53,968 bases of DNA from Streptomyces sp. NRRL S-244 (GTDB lineage: Bacteria > Actinomycetota > Actinomycetes > Streptomycetales > Streptomycetaceae), in NCBI RefSeq assembly GCF_000717915.1, contig NZ_JOCX01000035.1, positions 1 to 53,968 on the forward strand, read 5' to 3'. The position numbers were made by a program, and so were the translations under genes. Below are positions 27,610-35,064 of this stretch, one piece after another. The number at the start of each line of letters is the position of its first letter. The stretch's first letter is position 1. The notes under the pieces were generated by a model, which was not told where the DNA came from, ran no database searches, and worked only from the letters and a program-made list of their open reading frames with translations.

Positions 27610-27748
27610 GACCGGTGGGTCCCCTAAACTGTCACGGCCGTGCTCGGGTGTCCCGATCCGTGAAGGGACCGGGGCGCAGGCCGAGCGGGGCCACGAGGGT
27701 CCCCGCGAGCGGAGAGACCAGTGTCAATGGTGGGGGTGAGGTAGCACA

Positions 27749-28216
27749 GTGGAAACCATCGGACCGGGAACCGGCGATGCACTGCACGCCGGGCCGCCCC
27801 CAGCCGTGGTGCAGCGCCGTCGCCTCGCCCTGGCCGGCGTCCGCGGCCACGTCGCCAAGGGCCGCGACTTCACGCGCCAGGCCTTGCTGGACTGGGGCTG
27901 GGCCGGCACCGAGACCTCCGAGGACGCCCTGCTCCTCGTGTCCGAGCTGCTGACCAACGCGTCACTGCACGCGGGTGGTTGCATCGAACTCGTGGTCTCG
28001 GCCGGTGAGGTCCTGCGGATCGAGGTCTTCGACGGTTCGACGGCACTGCCGCGCCGCCACCCGTCCCCGCAACGCGGACTCCCGGGCGGACACGGCCTCT
28101 ACATCGTGCAGCGCCTCTCCGACCGCTGGGGCACCCACACCCACGAACACGGCAAGGCCGTCTGGGCCGAGATCGAGGCGTCGCGACTGACCTCGGGCAG
28201 GCCCACCGGCCGCTGA
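27749..28216 (+). CDS. RsbW-like ATP-binding anti-sigma kinase
   Basis: GTG start with GTGAGG about 8 bases upstream. The 155-residue protein is a stand-alone HATPase_c domain: L-L-V-S-E-L-L-T-N-A-S-L-H-A-G-G near residue 63 (N-box), E-V-F-D-G-S near 92, and G-L-P-G-G-H-G-L-Y-I-V-Q-R-L near 110 (G-box). This is typical of Streptomyces serine/threonine anti-sigma kinases, which bind a SigB-type factor or its STAS antagonist. It lies 140 bases beyond the MEDS gene on the same strand. TAAACT at 27624-27629 is a possible -10 for a separate promoter. Confidence 0.82.
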   Translation: METIGPGTGDALHAGPPPAVVQRRRLALAGVRGHVAKGRDFTRQALLDWGWAGTETSEDALLLVSELLTNASLHAGGCIELVVSAGEVLRIEVFDGSTALPRRHPSPQRGLPGGHGLYIVQRLSDRWGTHTHEHGKAVWAEIEASRLTSGRPTGR

Positions 28217-28294
28217 CCCGGCCGGCCGCAAGCCCCGTGTTTCCGTGTTCCCGTACGGGAGCGTCATTCCGGGAGTCGGGGGCAGGCGCGCGGT

Positions 28295-28417
28295 ATGACA
28301 TCGAATGCGCTCACCTCCCTGGCCCTGACCCCGGCGTCCGGCCCTGCCTGGGTCCACCTGATCGTCATCGCCTTCGCCCTCCTCGTCCTCGTCCGCACCC
28401 TGGCCCGCCACCGGTAG
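28295..28417 (+). CDS. possible 40-residue single-span membrane protein
   Basis: ATG-to-TAG frame between the RsbW-like gene and the DUF4230 gene. It begins M-T-S-N-A-L-T-S-L-A-L-T and has a hydrophobic stretch W-V-H-L-I-V-I-A-F-A-L-L-V-L-V (residues 19-33) followed by a positive tail R-T-L-A-R-H-R. The topology (span then basic end) and the exact fit into the gap support a small membrane protein. No strong ribosome site is seen close to the ATG, so it is tentative. Confidence 0.35.
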   Translation: MTSNALTSLALTPASGPAWVHLIVIAFALLVLVRTLARHR

Positions 28418-28461
28418 GAGCCACGCGGGCTGGCGGGGCGCTCGCGGGGTATCCGCGGAGT

Positions 28462-29124
28462 ATGGATACCTCTTCGGATCGTCCGGGCGGCTCGCGGCGC
28501 CCGTGGTGGGGGCGGATCGCTGCCGTTCTGGTGGTGGTCGTGGTGCTGATCGTGCTCGTGGCGCGTTTCGGCCTGGTTCCGGGATTCGGCGGCCTCTTCG
28601 GCGAGGAGACCCGGGACCGCTCGGGCCCGGCCCTCCTCAAGTCGATCCAGGACATGGACCGTTACGAGGCCGCCGTCGGCAACTTCCAGGTGGTCGTGGA
28701 CCTGGAGAAGGACGCGGCGTTCCTGCCGGACGCCATCCGCGGAACGCGCACCCTGTACGTGGGGGCCGGCACGGTCGGCGGTTACGTCGACCTGGGCGGG
28801 CTGGCCGAGCGGAACGTCTCCGTGAACGGCGACCGCACCACGGCGTCGATCCGGCTGCCGCACGCGGTGCTCGGCACGGCCGCCCTCGACCCGAACCGCT
28901 CGTACGCGGTGTCGAAGCAGCGGGGCCTGCTCGACCGGATCGGCGATCTGTTCTCCGACAACCCGGCCGGCGAGCAGGCCGTGCAGAAGCTCGCCGCGCA
29001 GCACATCAACGAGGCCGCGCGCGACAGCGGTCTCGCGGAGCGCGCCGAGAAGAACACCACGGCGATGCTGGAGGGGCTCCTCCGCTCCCTCGGCTTCCGT
29101 GAGGTGACGGTCGCCTACGGGTGA
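28462..29124 (+). CDS. DUF4230-family membrane-anchored protein
   Basis: The ATG at 28462 gives 220 residues and keeps the N-terminal topology sensible: a basic head, a membrane span at about residues 18-36 (I-A-A-V-L-V-V-V-V-V-L-I-V-L-V-A), then an extracytoplasmic domain. That domain contains S-I-Q-D-M-D-R-Y-E-A-A-V-G-N-F-Q-V-V-V-D and V-G-A-G-T-V-G-G-Y-V-D-L, typical of DUF4230. The C-terminal helix is charged. The family's function is not known. The gene converges on the mechanosensitive channel and overlaps it by 10 bases. The only Shine-Dalgarno-like GGAG is too close to the ATG, so the start is uncertain. Confidence 0.72.
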   Translation: MDTSSDRPGGSRRPWWGRIAAVLVVVVVLIVLVARFGLVPGFGGLFGEETRDRSGPALLKSIQDMDRYEAAVGNFQVVVDLEKDAAFLPDAIRGTRTLYVGAGTVGGYVDLGGLAERNVSVNGDRTTASIRLPHAVLGTAALDPNRSYAVSKQRGLLDRIGDLFSDNPAGEQAVQKLAAQHINEAARDSGLAERAEKNTTAMLEGLLRSLGFREVTVAYG

Positions 29125-30170
29125 GGGGGCGGGTCCTCGCGCTCGTCCGCGAGGACCAGGCGGGGCAGGGCGTCCGGGTGCTTCTCCGAGAGCCAGGCGA
29201 TCAGCTGTTCCCGTACGGCGCAGCGCACCGTCCACAGGTCGTCGGCGTCCTTGGCCGTGACGATCGCGCGTACGACCATGGTGGAGGGGGTCGTCTCGGT
29301 GACGGCGACGTCCCAGCCGCGGCCGTCCCACTCCGGGCAGTGGCGCAGGATCTCGTGCACCTCGTCGCGTATGAGGTCCACGGGAGCGCGGTGGTCACAG
29401 TGGAGGAAGACGGTGCCGGTCATCTGGACGCCGCCGCGGGACCAGTTCTCGAACGGGCGGGTGGTGAAGTACGAGACGGGCATGGTGATGCGGCGCTCGT
29501 CCCAGGTCCGTACGGCGAGGAACGTGAGGGTGATGTCCTCCACCACTCCCCACTCGCCGGCGACCACGACCGTGTCACCGATGCGCACCATGTCGCCGAA
29601 GGCGATCTGGAATCCGGCGAAGAGGTTTCCGAGGGTGGACTGGGCCGCGACGCCGGCCACGATTCCGATGATGCCGGCGGAGGCGAGCACGGACGTGCCG
29701 AGCGCGCGGAAGCTCGGGAAGGTGAGGAGCATCGCGGCGGCCGCGACGACGGCGACGACGACGGTCACGACCCGCGTGATCAAGGTGACCTGGGTACGGA
29801 CCCTGCGCAGCCTGGCGGGGTCGCGGGTGCCGGCCGCGTAGCGGGCGTAGCCGGACTCGACGGCGGCCGAGGCCACGCCCACGACCAGCCAGGCGCCGGC
29901 GCCGATCAGCGCGAGCGACAGGGCCCGGCCGACGGCGGCCTCGTGCTCCTGGAGGGGCGGCCACGCCGTCTGCCGGTGGGCTCCCCTGAGCAGGGCTGCG
30001 AACAGCACGATCTGCAGGGCCCGGCGGCAGCGGCGCAGCGAGTTCCACAGGGGTGTTTCCGGGTGGCGGGCGTCGGCTCGGCGCAGCAGCAGGTCGGCGG
30101 CCCATCCGGCCGCGGCGGTGAGGAGGAGCGAGCCTCCCAGGACGGTCAGCAAGCGAAGCGCGTGGTTCAT
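29115..30170 (-). CDS. MscS-family mechanosensitive channel
   Basis: The ATG at 30170 is preferred, with GAGGAG directly upstream. The 351-residue membrane protein has about four hydrophobic segments in the first 190 residues, the last being the pore helix with F-R-A-L-G-T-S-V-L-A-S-A-G-I-I-G-I-V-A-G. The conserved MscS turn A-A-Q-S-T-L-G-N-L-F-A-G-F-Q-I and the beta domain start R-I-G-D-T-V-V-V-A-G-E-W-G-V-V-E-D-I-T-L follow, then the cytoplasmic alpha/beta domain. Such channels vent solutes on hypo-osmotic shock. Its position beside an OsaA-like kinase and a SigB-type circuit fits an osmotic-stress theme. It has its own short 5' gap. Confidence 0.88.
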   Translation of the reverse strand: MNHALRLLTVLGGSLLLTAAAGWAADLLLRRADARHPETPLWNSLRRCRRALQIVLFAALLRGAHRQTAWPPLQEHEAAVGRALSLALIGAGAWLVVGVASAAVESGYARYAAGTRDPARLRRVRTQVTLITRVVTVVVAVVAAAAMLLTFPSFRALGTSVLASAGIIGIVAGVAAQSTLGNLFAGFQIAFGDMVRIGDTVVVAGEWGVVEDITLTFLAVRTWDERRITMPVSYFTTRPFENWSRGGVQMTGTVFLHCDHRAPVDLIRDEVHEILRHCPEWDGRGWDVAVTETTPSTMVVRAIVTAKDADDLWTVRCAVREQLIAWLSEKHPDALPRLVLADEREDPPPHP

Positions 30171-30285
30171 GTCTCCTCGGCGGGTGTAGGCGGCATGGAC
30201 TTCCCCGCGCATGCCCAGACGAGGAGGGGCGACACACGGGACCTCCCGCGCGGCAGTGGCCGGCCGGACTGCGGCGTACGCGAAC

Positions 30286-30326
30286 GCCGCCGGTCCCGCC
30301 CGTTCAGGCGGGGCGGGACCGGCGGC
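30286..30326 (-). terminator. strong hairpin downstream of the hemerythrin gene
   Basis: GCCGCCGGTCCCGCCC (30286-30301) and its exact complement (30311-30326) form a perfect 16-bp stem with a nine-base loop. It lies 42-82 bases beyond the hemerythrin stop on the minus strand and upstream of the MscS start, so it probably ends the hemerythrin transcript. Confidence 0.75.
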
Positions 30327-30354
30327 GGCTGTCGGCTGTCGGCTGTCGGCTGTC
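30327..30354. repeat. heptamer tandem repeat GGCTGTC x4
   Basis: Four exact copies of GGCTGTC run from 30327 to 30354, abutting the terminator stem and ending just before the hemerythrin stop codon. A partial fifth copy (GGCT) follows. It is one of four intergenic 7-bp arrays in this window. Confidence 0.9.
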
Positions 30355-30367
30355 GGCTACGGGAGGC

Positions 30368-30922
30368 TTACCTGCCGCGCCCGCTGAGGAAGTCCCGCGC
30401 GCGGTCGACCAGTCCCGTGCCGGCGGACACCAGCCGGTGGTGCGGCTGTGAGGGGAGGGCGCCGGGGTGGGGGCGGGTCGGCGCGAACCTCTTGGCCCGG
30501 CGCACCCTGTCGCCCAGGGTCTGCAAGGCCTGCGGTGAGCACGCCTGGCGGAGCCGGGGGAACAGGTTCTGCTCCTCGTCGTGCACGTGGGCGGCGACCT
30601 CCGCCTTCAGTACGGCGATCAGCTGGTCGAACTCCGGTCCCGCCGCGTCCAGTCCCTCAAGGTCCTTCAGCAGCTTCTCGACGCGCGCGTGGTCGGCGAG
30701 TTCCTTGTCCGCGATGAGGTCGCCGTCCGGGAAATGGTCCCGGACCGCCGGGTAGAGATGCTCCTCCTCCGCCACCGAGTGCCGGACCAGTTCGATGGTC
30801 AGCTGTTCGGCCGCCTTCTGCCGTTCGCCCGCCGGGGTGGTGTGCTCGATCCTGTCGAACAGCCCGTCCACCTCGCGGTGGTCGACGGTCAGTTCGGCGA
30901 TGATGTCCCCTGCGTGTCGCAT
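30368..30922 (-). CDS. hemerythrin-domain (HHE) protein
   Basis: The ATG at 30922 has GGAAGGA upstream at good spacing. The 184-residue cytosolic protein has two HHE helix pairs: L-T-V-D-H-R-E-V-D-G-L-F-D and R-H-S-V-A-E-E-E-H-L-Y-P in the first half, then D-H-A-R-V-E-K-L-L and H-V-H-D-E-E-Q-N-L-F-P. These supply His, Glu and Asp ligands for a di-iron centre that binds oxygen or nitric oxide. The C-terminal 45 residues are basic and proline-rich, without family features. It stands alone, with a strong terminator downstream, and is divergent from the SRPBCC gene. Confidence 0.85.
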   Translation of the reverse strand: MRHAGDIIAELTVDHREVDGLFDRIEHTTPAGERQKAAEQLTIELVRHSVAEEEHLYPAVRDHFPDGDLIADKELADHARVEKLLKDLEGLDAAGPEFDQLIAVLKAEVAAHVHDEEQNLFPRLRQACSPQALQTLGDRVRRAKRFAPTRPHPGALPSQPHHRLVSAGTGLVDRARDFLSGRGR

Positions 30923-31132
30923 GCCGTTGTTCCTTCCCGATCGGCCTCTGCCGGCGGTACTCGCCGGTCGCTGCGCGCGTACCCGCGATGACGCAGCGCT
31001 AACGGGAGGGCCTCGGCCCGCGGCGGCCGGCGCATGGCGCGCCCGGGGGCGGGTAGCCGGGCCCTGAAAGGTCTGGAGGCGGCGGTCCGCACCCCGCGGT
31101 GCCGGGCCGCCGACGATACGGAAGGGGTACAC

Positions 31133-31582
31133 GTGTCACACGTCGAGGAGTATGTCGAGGTCAACGTGCCCGTACGCACGGCCTACAACCAGTGGACCCA
31201 GTTCGAGGACTTCCCCGTCTTCATGGAAGGGGTCGAACGCATCTACCAGCGCACGGACACGCTCACCCACTGGGTGACGAACGTGAACGGTGTGCAGCGT
31301 GAGTTCGACGCGCAGATCACCGAGCAGCTCCCGGACCGGCGCGTCGCGTGGATGACGGTGGACGGTGAGGCGCGCCAGGCCGGCCTCGTCGTCTTCCAGC
31401 CGATCGACGCGACCACCACCAAGGTCGTCCTCCACATGAACTGGGTGCCCGACGGCCTGGCCGAGACGGCCGCCGACAAGCTCGGCTTCGTCAAGCGCCA
31501 GGTGGCCGGCGATCTGAAGCGGTTCAAGCGGTTCATCGAGTCGCGCGGAGTGGAGACGGGCGCCTGGCGGGGCGAGGTCTGA
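31133..31582 (+). CDS. SRPBCC-fold (polyketide cyclase/dehydrase-like) protein
   Basis: GTG start with GAAGGGG (31121-31127) upstream. The 149-residue protein shows V-N-V-P-V-R-T-A-Y-N-Q-W-T-Q-F-E-D-F-P near its start and the START/SRPBCC pattern of alternating strands ending in a long helix (L-G-F-V-K-R-Q-V-A-G-D-L-K-R-F-K). The fold binds hydrophobic ligands in a deep pocket. Stand-alone copies of this subgroup in actinobacteria are usually called cyclase/dehydrase, but their role is often stress-linked rather than biosynthetic. A DUF1206 membrane-protein gene starts five bases downstream. Confidence 0.8.
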   Translation: MSHVEEYVEVNVPVRTAYNQWTQFEDFPVFMEGVERIYQRTDTLTHWVTNVNGVQREFDAQITEQLPDRRVAWMTVDGEARQAGLVVFQPIDATTTKVVLHMNWVPDGLAETAADKLGFVKRQVAGDLKRFKRFIESRGVETGAWRGEV

Positions 31583-31587
31583 CCGGT

Positions 31588-32418
31588 ATGAGACGCGGGG
31601 GCAGGAGCAGGGGCAAGGGCGTCCGGGCCGCGTCCCGCGGCGGTGGGCTCCGGGAGGTCACGGCCCGCTGCGGTCTGCTGACGCGCGGGGTGCTGTACGC
31701 ACTGGTGGGGATGCTGGCCCTGCGCGTGGCCCTCGGTGACGCCGGGGGCGAGGAGGCTGACCGCCAGGGCGCTCTCCGGGAGCTCGTGGGAAGGCCCTTC
31801 GGGAGCGTCCTCGTCTGGGCCGTCGGTATCGGGCTCGTCTGCATGGTGCTGTGGCGCCTGTCGGAGGCGGTGTTCGGCGCGGCCGGGCCGGACGGCGGCA
31901 GGCCCGTGAAGCGGCTGGCCTCGGCGGGTCGAACGGTCTTCTACGCCGTGGTCGCCTTCTCCGTCCTGTCGTTCGCGGCGGGCGGCGGGGGCCGTTCCGG
32001 AGACGAGCAGTCGCGCGACGTGGCGGCCAGGGCGCTGGACCTGCCCGCCGGCCAGTGGCTGGTGGGTGCGGCAGGGCTCGGGATCGCCGTCGCGGGCGTG
32101 GTCATCGCGGTCCAGGCGGCGCGGCGCGGCTTCCGCAGGCACCTCGCCATGGGAGGGGTCCCCGCGTGGGGGCGCAAGGCCGTCGACTTCCTCGGGGTGA
32201 CCGGCGGCCTGGCCCGGGGCGTCGTGTTCGGGGCGGCCGGCGGGTTCGTCGTGTACGCCGCGGTGCGCTACGACCCGGGGCAGGCGAAGGGCGTCGACGA
32301 CACCCTGCGGGCGTTCGCCGGCACCGTGGCCGGGCCGTGGCTCCTGGTCGTTGTCGCCGTCGGGCTGATGCTCTTCGGGATGTTCTCCTGGGCGACGGCC
32401 CGGTGGCGCGAGGTCTGA
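31588..32418 (+). CDS. DUF1206-domain integral membrane protein
   Basis: ATG five bases after the SRPBCC stop. The 276-residue protein has a basic N-terminus and about six membrane segments arranged as three repeated two-helix units. Each unit begins with a related pattern (C-G-L-L-T-R-G-V-L-Y-A-L-V-G; A-S-A-G-R-T-V-F-Y-A-V-V-A; L-G-V-T-G-G-L-A-R-G-V-V-F). This internal triplication is characteristic of DUF1206. No biochemical function is established. Close spacing suggests co-expression with the SRPBCC protein, perhaps in membrane lipid handling or stress. A weak 7-bp hairpin (32434-32462) follows. Confidence 0.8.
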   Translation: MRRGGRSRGKGVRAASRGGGLREVTARCGLLTRGVLYALVGMLALRVALGDAGGEEADRQGALRELVGRPFGSVLVWAVGIGLVCMVLWRLSEAVFGAAGPDGGRPVKRLASAGRTVFYAVVAFSVLSFAAGGGGRSGDEQSRDVAARALDLPAGQWLVGAAGLGIAVAGVVIAVQAARRGFRRHLAMGGVPAWGRKAVDFLGVTGGLARGVVFGAAGGFVVYAAVRYDPGQAKGVDDTLRAFAGTVAGPWLLVVVAVGLMLFGMFSWATARWREV

Positions 32419-32616
32419 GACGGGCAGCGGTTTTGGCCGGGCAGGCAGGACGGAACCGGCCACTCAAGGGTGTTACCCGCCGAAGGGAAGCAGAATCCGT
32501 GGGTATCTCGGCCAACTTGCCCGTACGCCCCTGAACGCCCCCCGCAGTGACGTTCCATCGGCCCTGTATGGGGGCACCCGTGGTGCCGTTGGTCCGTCTA
32601 CCGAGGAGCGCACACG

Positions 32617-33225
32617 ATGACGAAGGTCCTCGTCCTGCACAGCGTCAGCCTGGTCAGGTCGGCACTCGCCGCCCTGCTGAGATCCGAAGGACGCTTCGAG
32701 GTCACCTCGGCGGGCTGGCGGGCCGCGGCACGCCAGGCCGAGTCGTTACGACCAGACGTGACGGTCGTCGACCTCGACTGTCCGGGGACGACTGCCGTCC
32801 TCGCCGACGACGGGCGCGCGGACCACCAGGTCCTCGCGCCCCCGTCCCCCGTTCTGGTGCTCGCCTCGACCGGCGCGCCCGGGCTGCTGCACCGGGCCTT
32901 CCGGGCCGAGGCGCGCGGCTACGTCGACAAGGACGGCTCGCCGGGGCGGCTCGTACGGGCGGTCCGGAAGGTCGCCGCGGGGGAACGGTTCATCGACGCC
33001 TCGCTGGCCTCCGCGTTCATGGAGGCCGACCCCGTGCCGCTGAGCCCTCGGGAGCTCAGCGTGCTGACCCGGGCCGCGGAGGGCGATTCGATCGCCGAGA
33101 TAGCCTGCACGCTGCACCTGGCGAGCGGGACCGTACGCAACTACATGGCCGCGGCGACGCGCAAGACCGGCGCGCGCAACCTCATCGACGCGATCCGGAT
33201 CTCCCGGCGGGCCGGCTGGGTTTGA
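32617..33225 (+). CDS. ramR: RamR/AmfR, LuxR-type response regulator of the SapB operon
   Basis: ATG with GAGGAG upstream. The 202-residue protein has a receiver-like domain (V-L-V-L-H-S-V-S-L-V-R-S-A; V-V-D-L-D-C-P-G; A-R-G-Y-V-D-K-D) and a LuxR helix-turn-helix at about 138-198 (L-S-P-R-E-L-S-V-L; I-A-E-I-A-C-T-L-H-L-A-S-G-T-V-R-N-Y). The acidic pocket is incomplete: the position following the first strand is H-S, not D-D, fitting an atypical receiver. It converges on the ramCSAB operon, its expected target. Codon 44 is TTA (32746-32748), so translation should need the bldA leucyl-tRNA, tying SapB production to development. Confidence 0.88.
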   Translation: MTKVLVLHSVSLVRSALAALLRSEGRFEVTSAGWRAAARQAESLRPDVTVVDLDCPGTTAVLADDGRADHQVLAPPSPVLVLASTGAPGLLHRAFRAEARGYVDKDGSPGRLVRAVRKVAAGERFIDASLASAFMEADPVPLSPRELSVLTRAAEGDSIAEIACTLHLASGTVRNYMAAATRKTGARNLIDAIRISRRAGWV

Positions 33226-33264
33226 TCCGAGGGCGCCGCGGACGGGCACGGGGGCCGTGTCGTG

Positions 33265-35064
33265 TCATTCGTCCGGGGCCAGGTTCCACCTCCCCACCAG
33301 ATCGCGGTACAGGGGCGACCTGGCGGGGAGTTCTTCATGTGTTCCGCAGACGGCGCGGGTCCCGTCGAGGACGAGGACCCGGTCGGCACGGGCGGCGGAC
33401 GAGACGCGGTGGGCCACGACGACGAGGGTGCCGGGACGGTCCGCGAGGGCCCGTTCGGCACGCTCCTCGGCAGCCGGGTCCAGGTGGCAGGTGGCCTCGT
33501 CGAGCAGCAGCAGCGGAGCGGGCGAGAGGTAGGCGGCGGCGAGCGCGAGCTGTTGGCTCTCGCCCCGGGACAGCAGCCGGGGGGACACCTCGGCGTCCAG
33601 GCCGCCGAGCCGTGCCACCAGGTCGTCCAGGCCGAGGGCGCGGACGGCGCGCCGCACCCGGGCGTCCCCGGGCCCGGCGGCGCCCGGGGCCGCGGCGAGG
33701 TGGGTCAGGTTCTCCCGTACGGTGCCGGTGAACACGTAGGCCTGCTGCGGCAGCAGGGTCCGCCGCGGGTCCGGTCCGGTGGCCCCCGGTTCCCGGCGGG
33801 CGGCCGCGCCGGCCACGAGGACCGCCCCCGCGTCGGGTGACAGCATTCCGGCGAGCAGCGCGGTGAGCGTGGACTTGCCGATTCCGCTCGGTCCGACCAC
33901 CGCGAGGTGCTCCCCCGGGCGCACCACCAGGTCGAGGTCGTCGAGTACGGGAGCCGCGCCGGGGCCGTACGCGAAGGTGACGCCCCGGAGCTCGGCCGCG
34001 GCCTCGGCCGGCGGGCCGGCCGCCCCGGGCGGCTGCGGCTCCGGCTTCGGCTTCAGCTCCGGCTTCGGCTTCGCGGGGCTGTGGCCGTCCCGGTCCGGCG
34101 GCACCGGACCACTGAACCGTTCGAGGACCACGAGCAGCCGGGTTCCGGCCGAACCCAGCGCGGTCATCAGGGAGTTGAGAGCGGGCAGCAGGGCCTGCAC
34201 CAGGTACGTGAGGCCGCCTGCCAGTGTACCGGCGGTGACGCCGCGGCCCAGCAGCCACGGCGTCGCGGCGAGGAGTGCGATGACCGGCAGCCGGCCCGCC
34301 GTGCCCAGGGCCAGGGTGCGCAGGGCAGCCCACCCCGCGAGGGTGCGCGCCAGCCGCTCCTGCGTGGCGATCAGGGGCTCCACGCGGGCTTCCGCGGCGG
34401 CCTGTCCCCCGCAGGCGACGATGTCGCGCAGGCCCTCGGCCAGCGCCCCCACCCGGTCGGCCAGCGCCTCGTCCGCGTCCAGGGACCTGCGCTGCACGGA
34501 GGCCAGGGGGCGGAGCGTGGCCAGGAAGGCGGCCACGCCCAGCAGCAGGGGCGGCAGCACGACCAGCAGCAGCACGGGCGCCAGGGCGGCCATGCCGGCG
34601 ATGGCGCCCACGGTGGTGAACACGAACGAACGTACCGTCAGGACCAGCCCGGCGAAGGAGTCCCGGGCCATTTCCGTCTGCTGGGTCAGCCGGGACACGG
34701 CGCCCGTGTCGGCGGAGCCCGCCGGATCGGCGACCGCCCGGTTCAGCGCCTGCCGCACCGCCCGCCGGACCAGGCCGTCCCGCAGCGGCTCCACGAGGTC
34801 CGCGAGCCCGGCGAACACACCCCGCAGCGCGAACCCGCCGAGCAGTGCCCCGGCTCCGGCCGCGGCCAGCCAGCCGAGACCGGTGGCGGTACGGCCGGCG
34901 AGGAAGCCGTCGTCGAGGGCGCGGGCCACTCCGTAGCCGCCGAGGAAGGTGTGCGCGGACTCCAGGAGCGACCATCCGGCCAGCCGGCCGAGGGCCCTCG
35001 TGTGGCCGCGCAGGAACCGCCGGCCCTCGGGGGCCACCCGGCCCCGGGCCCCTCCCCCGGTCAC
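33265..35064 (-). CDS. ramB: RamB, ABC exporter subunit of the SapB system
   Basis: GTG at 35064 overlapping the ramA stop (GTGA). The 599-residue protein joins a six-helix exporter domain (about residues 1-330) to an ATPase. The ATPase shows Walker A V-G-P-S-G-I-G-K-S-T near residue 400, Q-loop L-P-Q-Q-A-Y-V-F-T-G near 450, a signature-like L-S-R-G-E-S-Q-Q-L near 505, Walker B L-L-L-L-D-E-A-T-C and the H-loop V-V-A-H-R. A Pro/Lys-rich spacer (K-P-K-P-E-L-K-P-K-P-E-P) joins the domains. The signature reads S-R-G-E-S rather than S-G-G-Q-x. It should pair with RamA as a heterodimeric transporter for the lanthipeptide. Confidence 0.85.
   Translation of the reverse strand: MTGGGARGRVAPEGRRFLRGHTRALGRLAGWSLLESAHTFLGGYGVARALDDGFLAGRTATGLGWLAAAGAGALLGGFALRGVFAGLADLVEPLRDGLVRRAVRQALNRAVADPAGSADTGAVSRLTQQTEMARDSFAGLVLTVRSFVFTTVGAIAGMAALAPVLLLVVLPPLLLGVAAFLATLRPLASVQRRSLDADEALADRVGALAEGLRDIVACGGQAAAEARVEPLIATQERLARTLAGWAALRTLALGTAGRLPVIALLAATPWLLGRGVTAGTLAGGLTYLVQALLPALNSLMTALGSAGTRLLVVLERFSGPVPPDRDGHSPAKPKPELKPKPEPQPPGAAGPPAEAAAELRGVTFAYGPGAAPVLDDLDLVVRPGEHLAVVGPSGIGKSTLTALLAGMLSPDAGAVLVAGAAARREPGATGPDPRRTLLPQQAYVFTGTVRENLTHLAAAPGAAGPGDARVRRAVRALGLDDLVARLGGLDAEVSPRLLSRGESQQLALAAAYLSPAPLLLLDEATCHLDPAAEERAERALADRPGTLVVVAHRVSSAARADRVLVLDGTRAVCGTHEELPARSPLYRDLVGRWNLAPDE

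Noticed and set aside
31051..31056. GGGTAG with GCAT 15 bases upstream as a SigB-type promoter for the SRPBCC gene
   Set aside because: The last base of the -10 box should be C or T; G breaks the consensus and the area is low complexity.
32501..32506. GGGTAT upstream of ramR as a SigB-type -10 box
   Set aside because: No GNNT-like -35 lies 14-16 bases upstream, so the match is incomplete.
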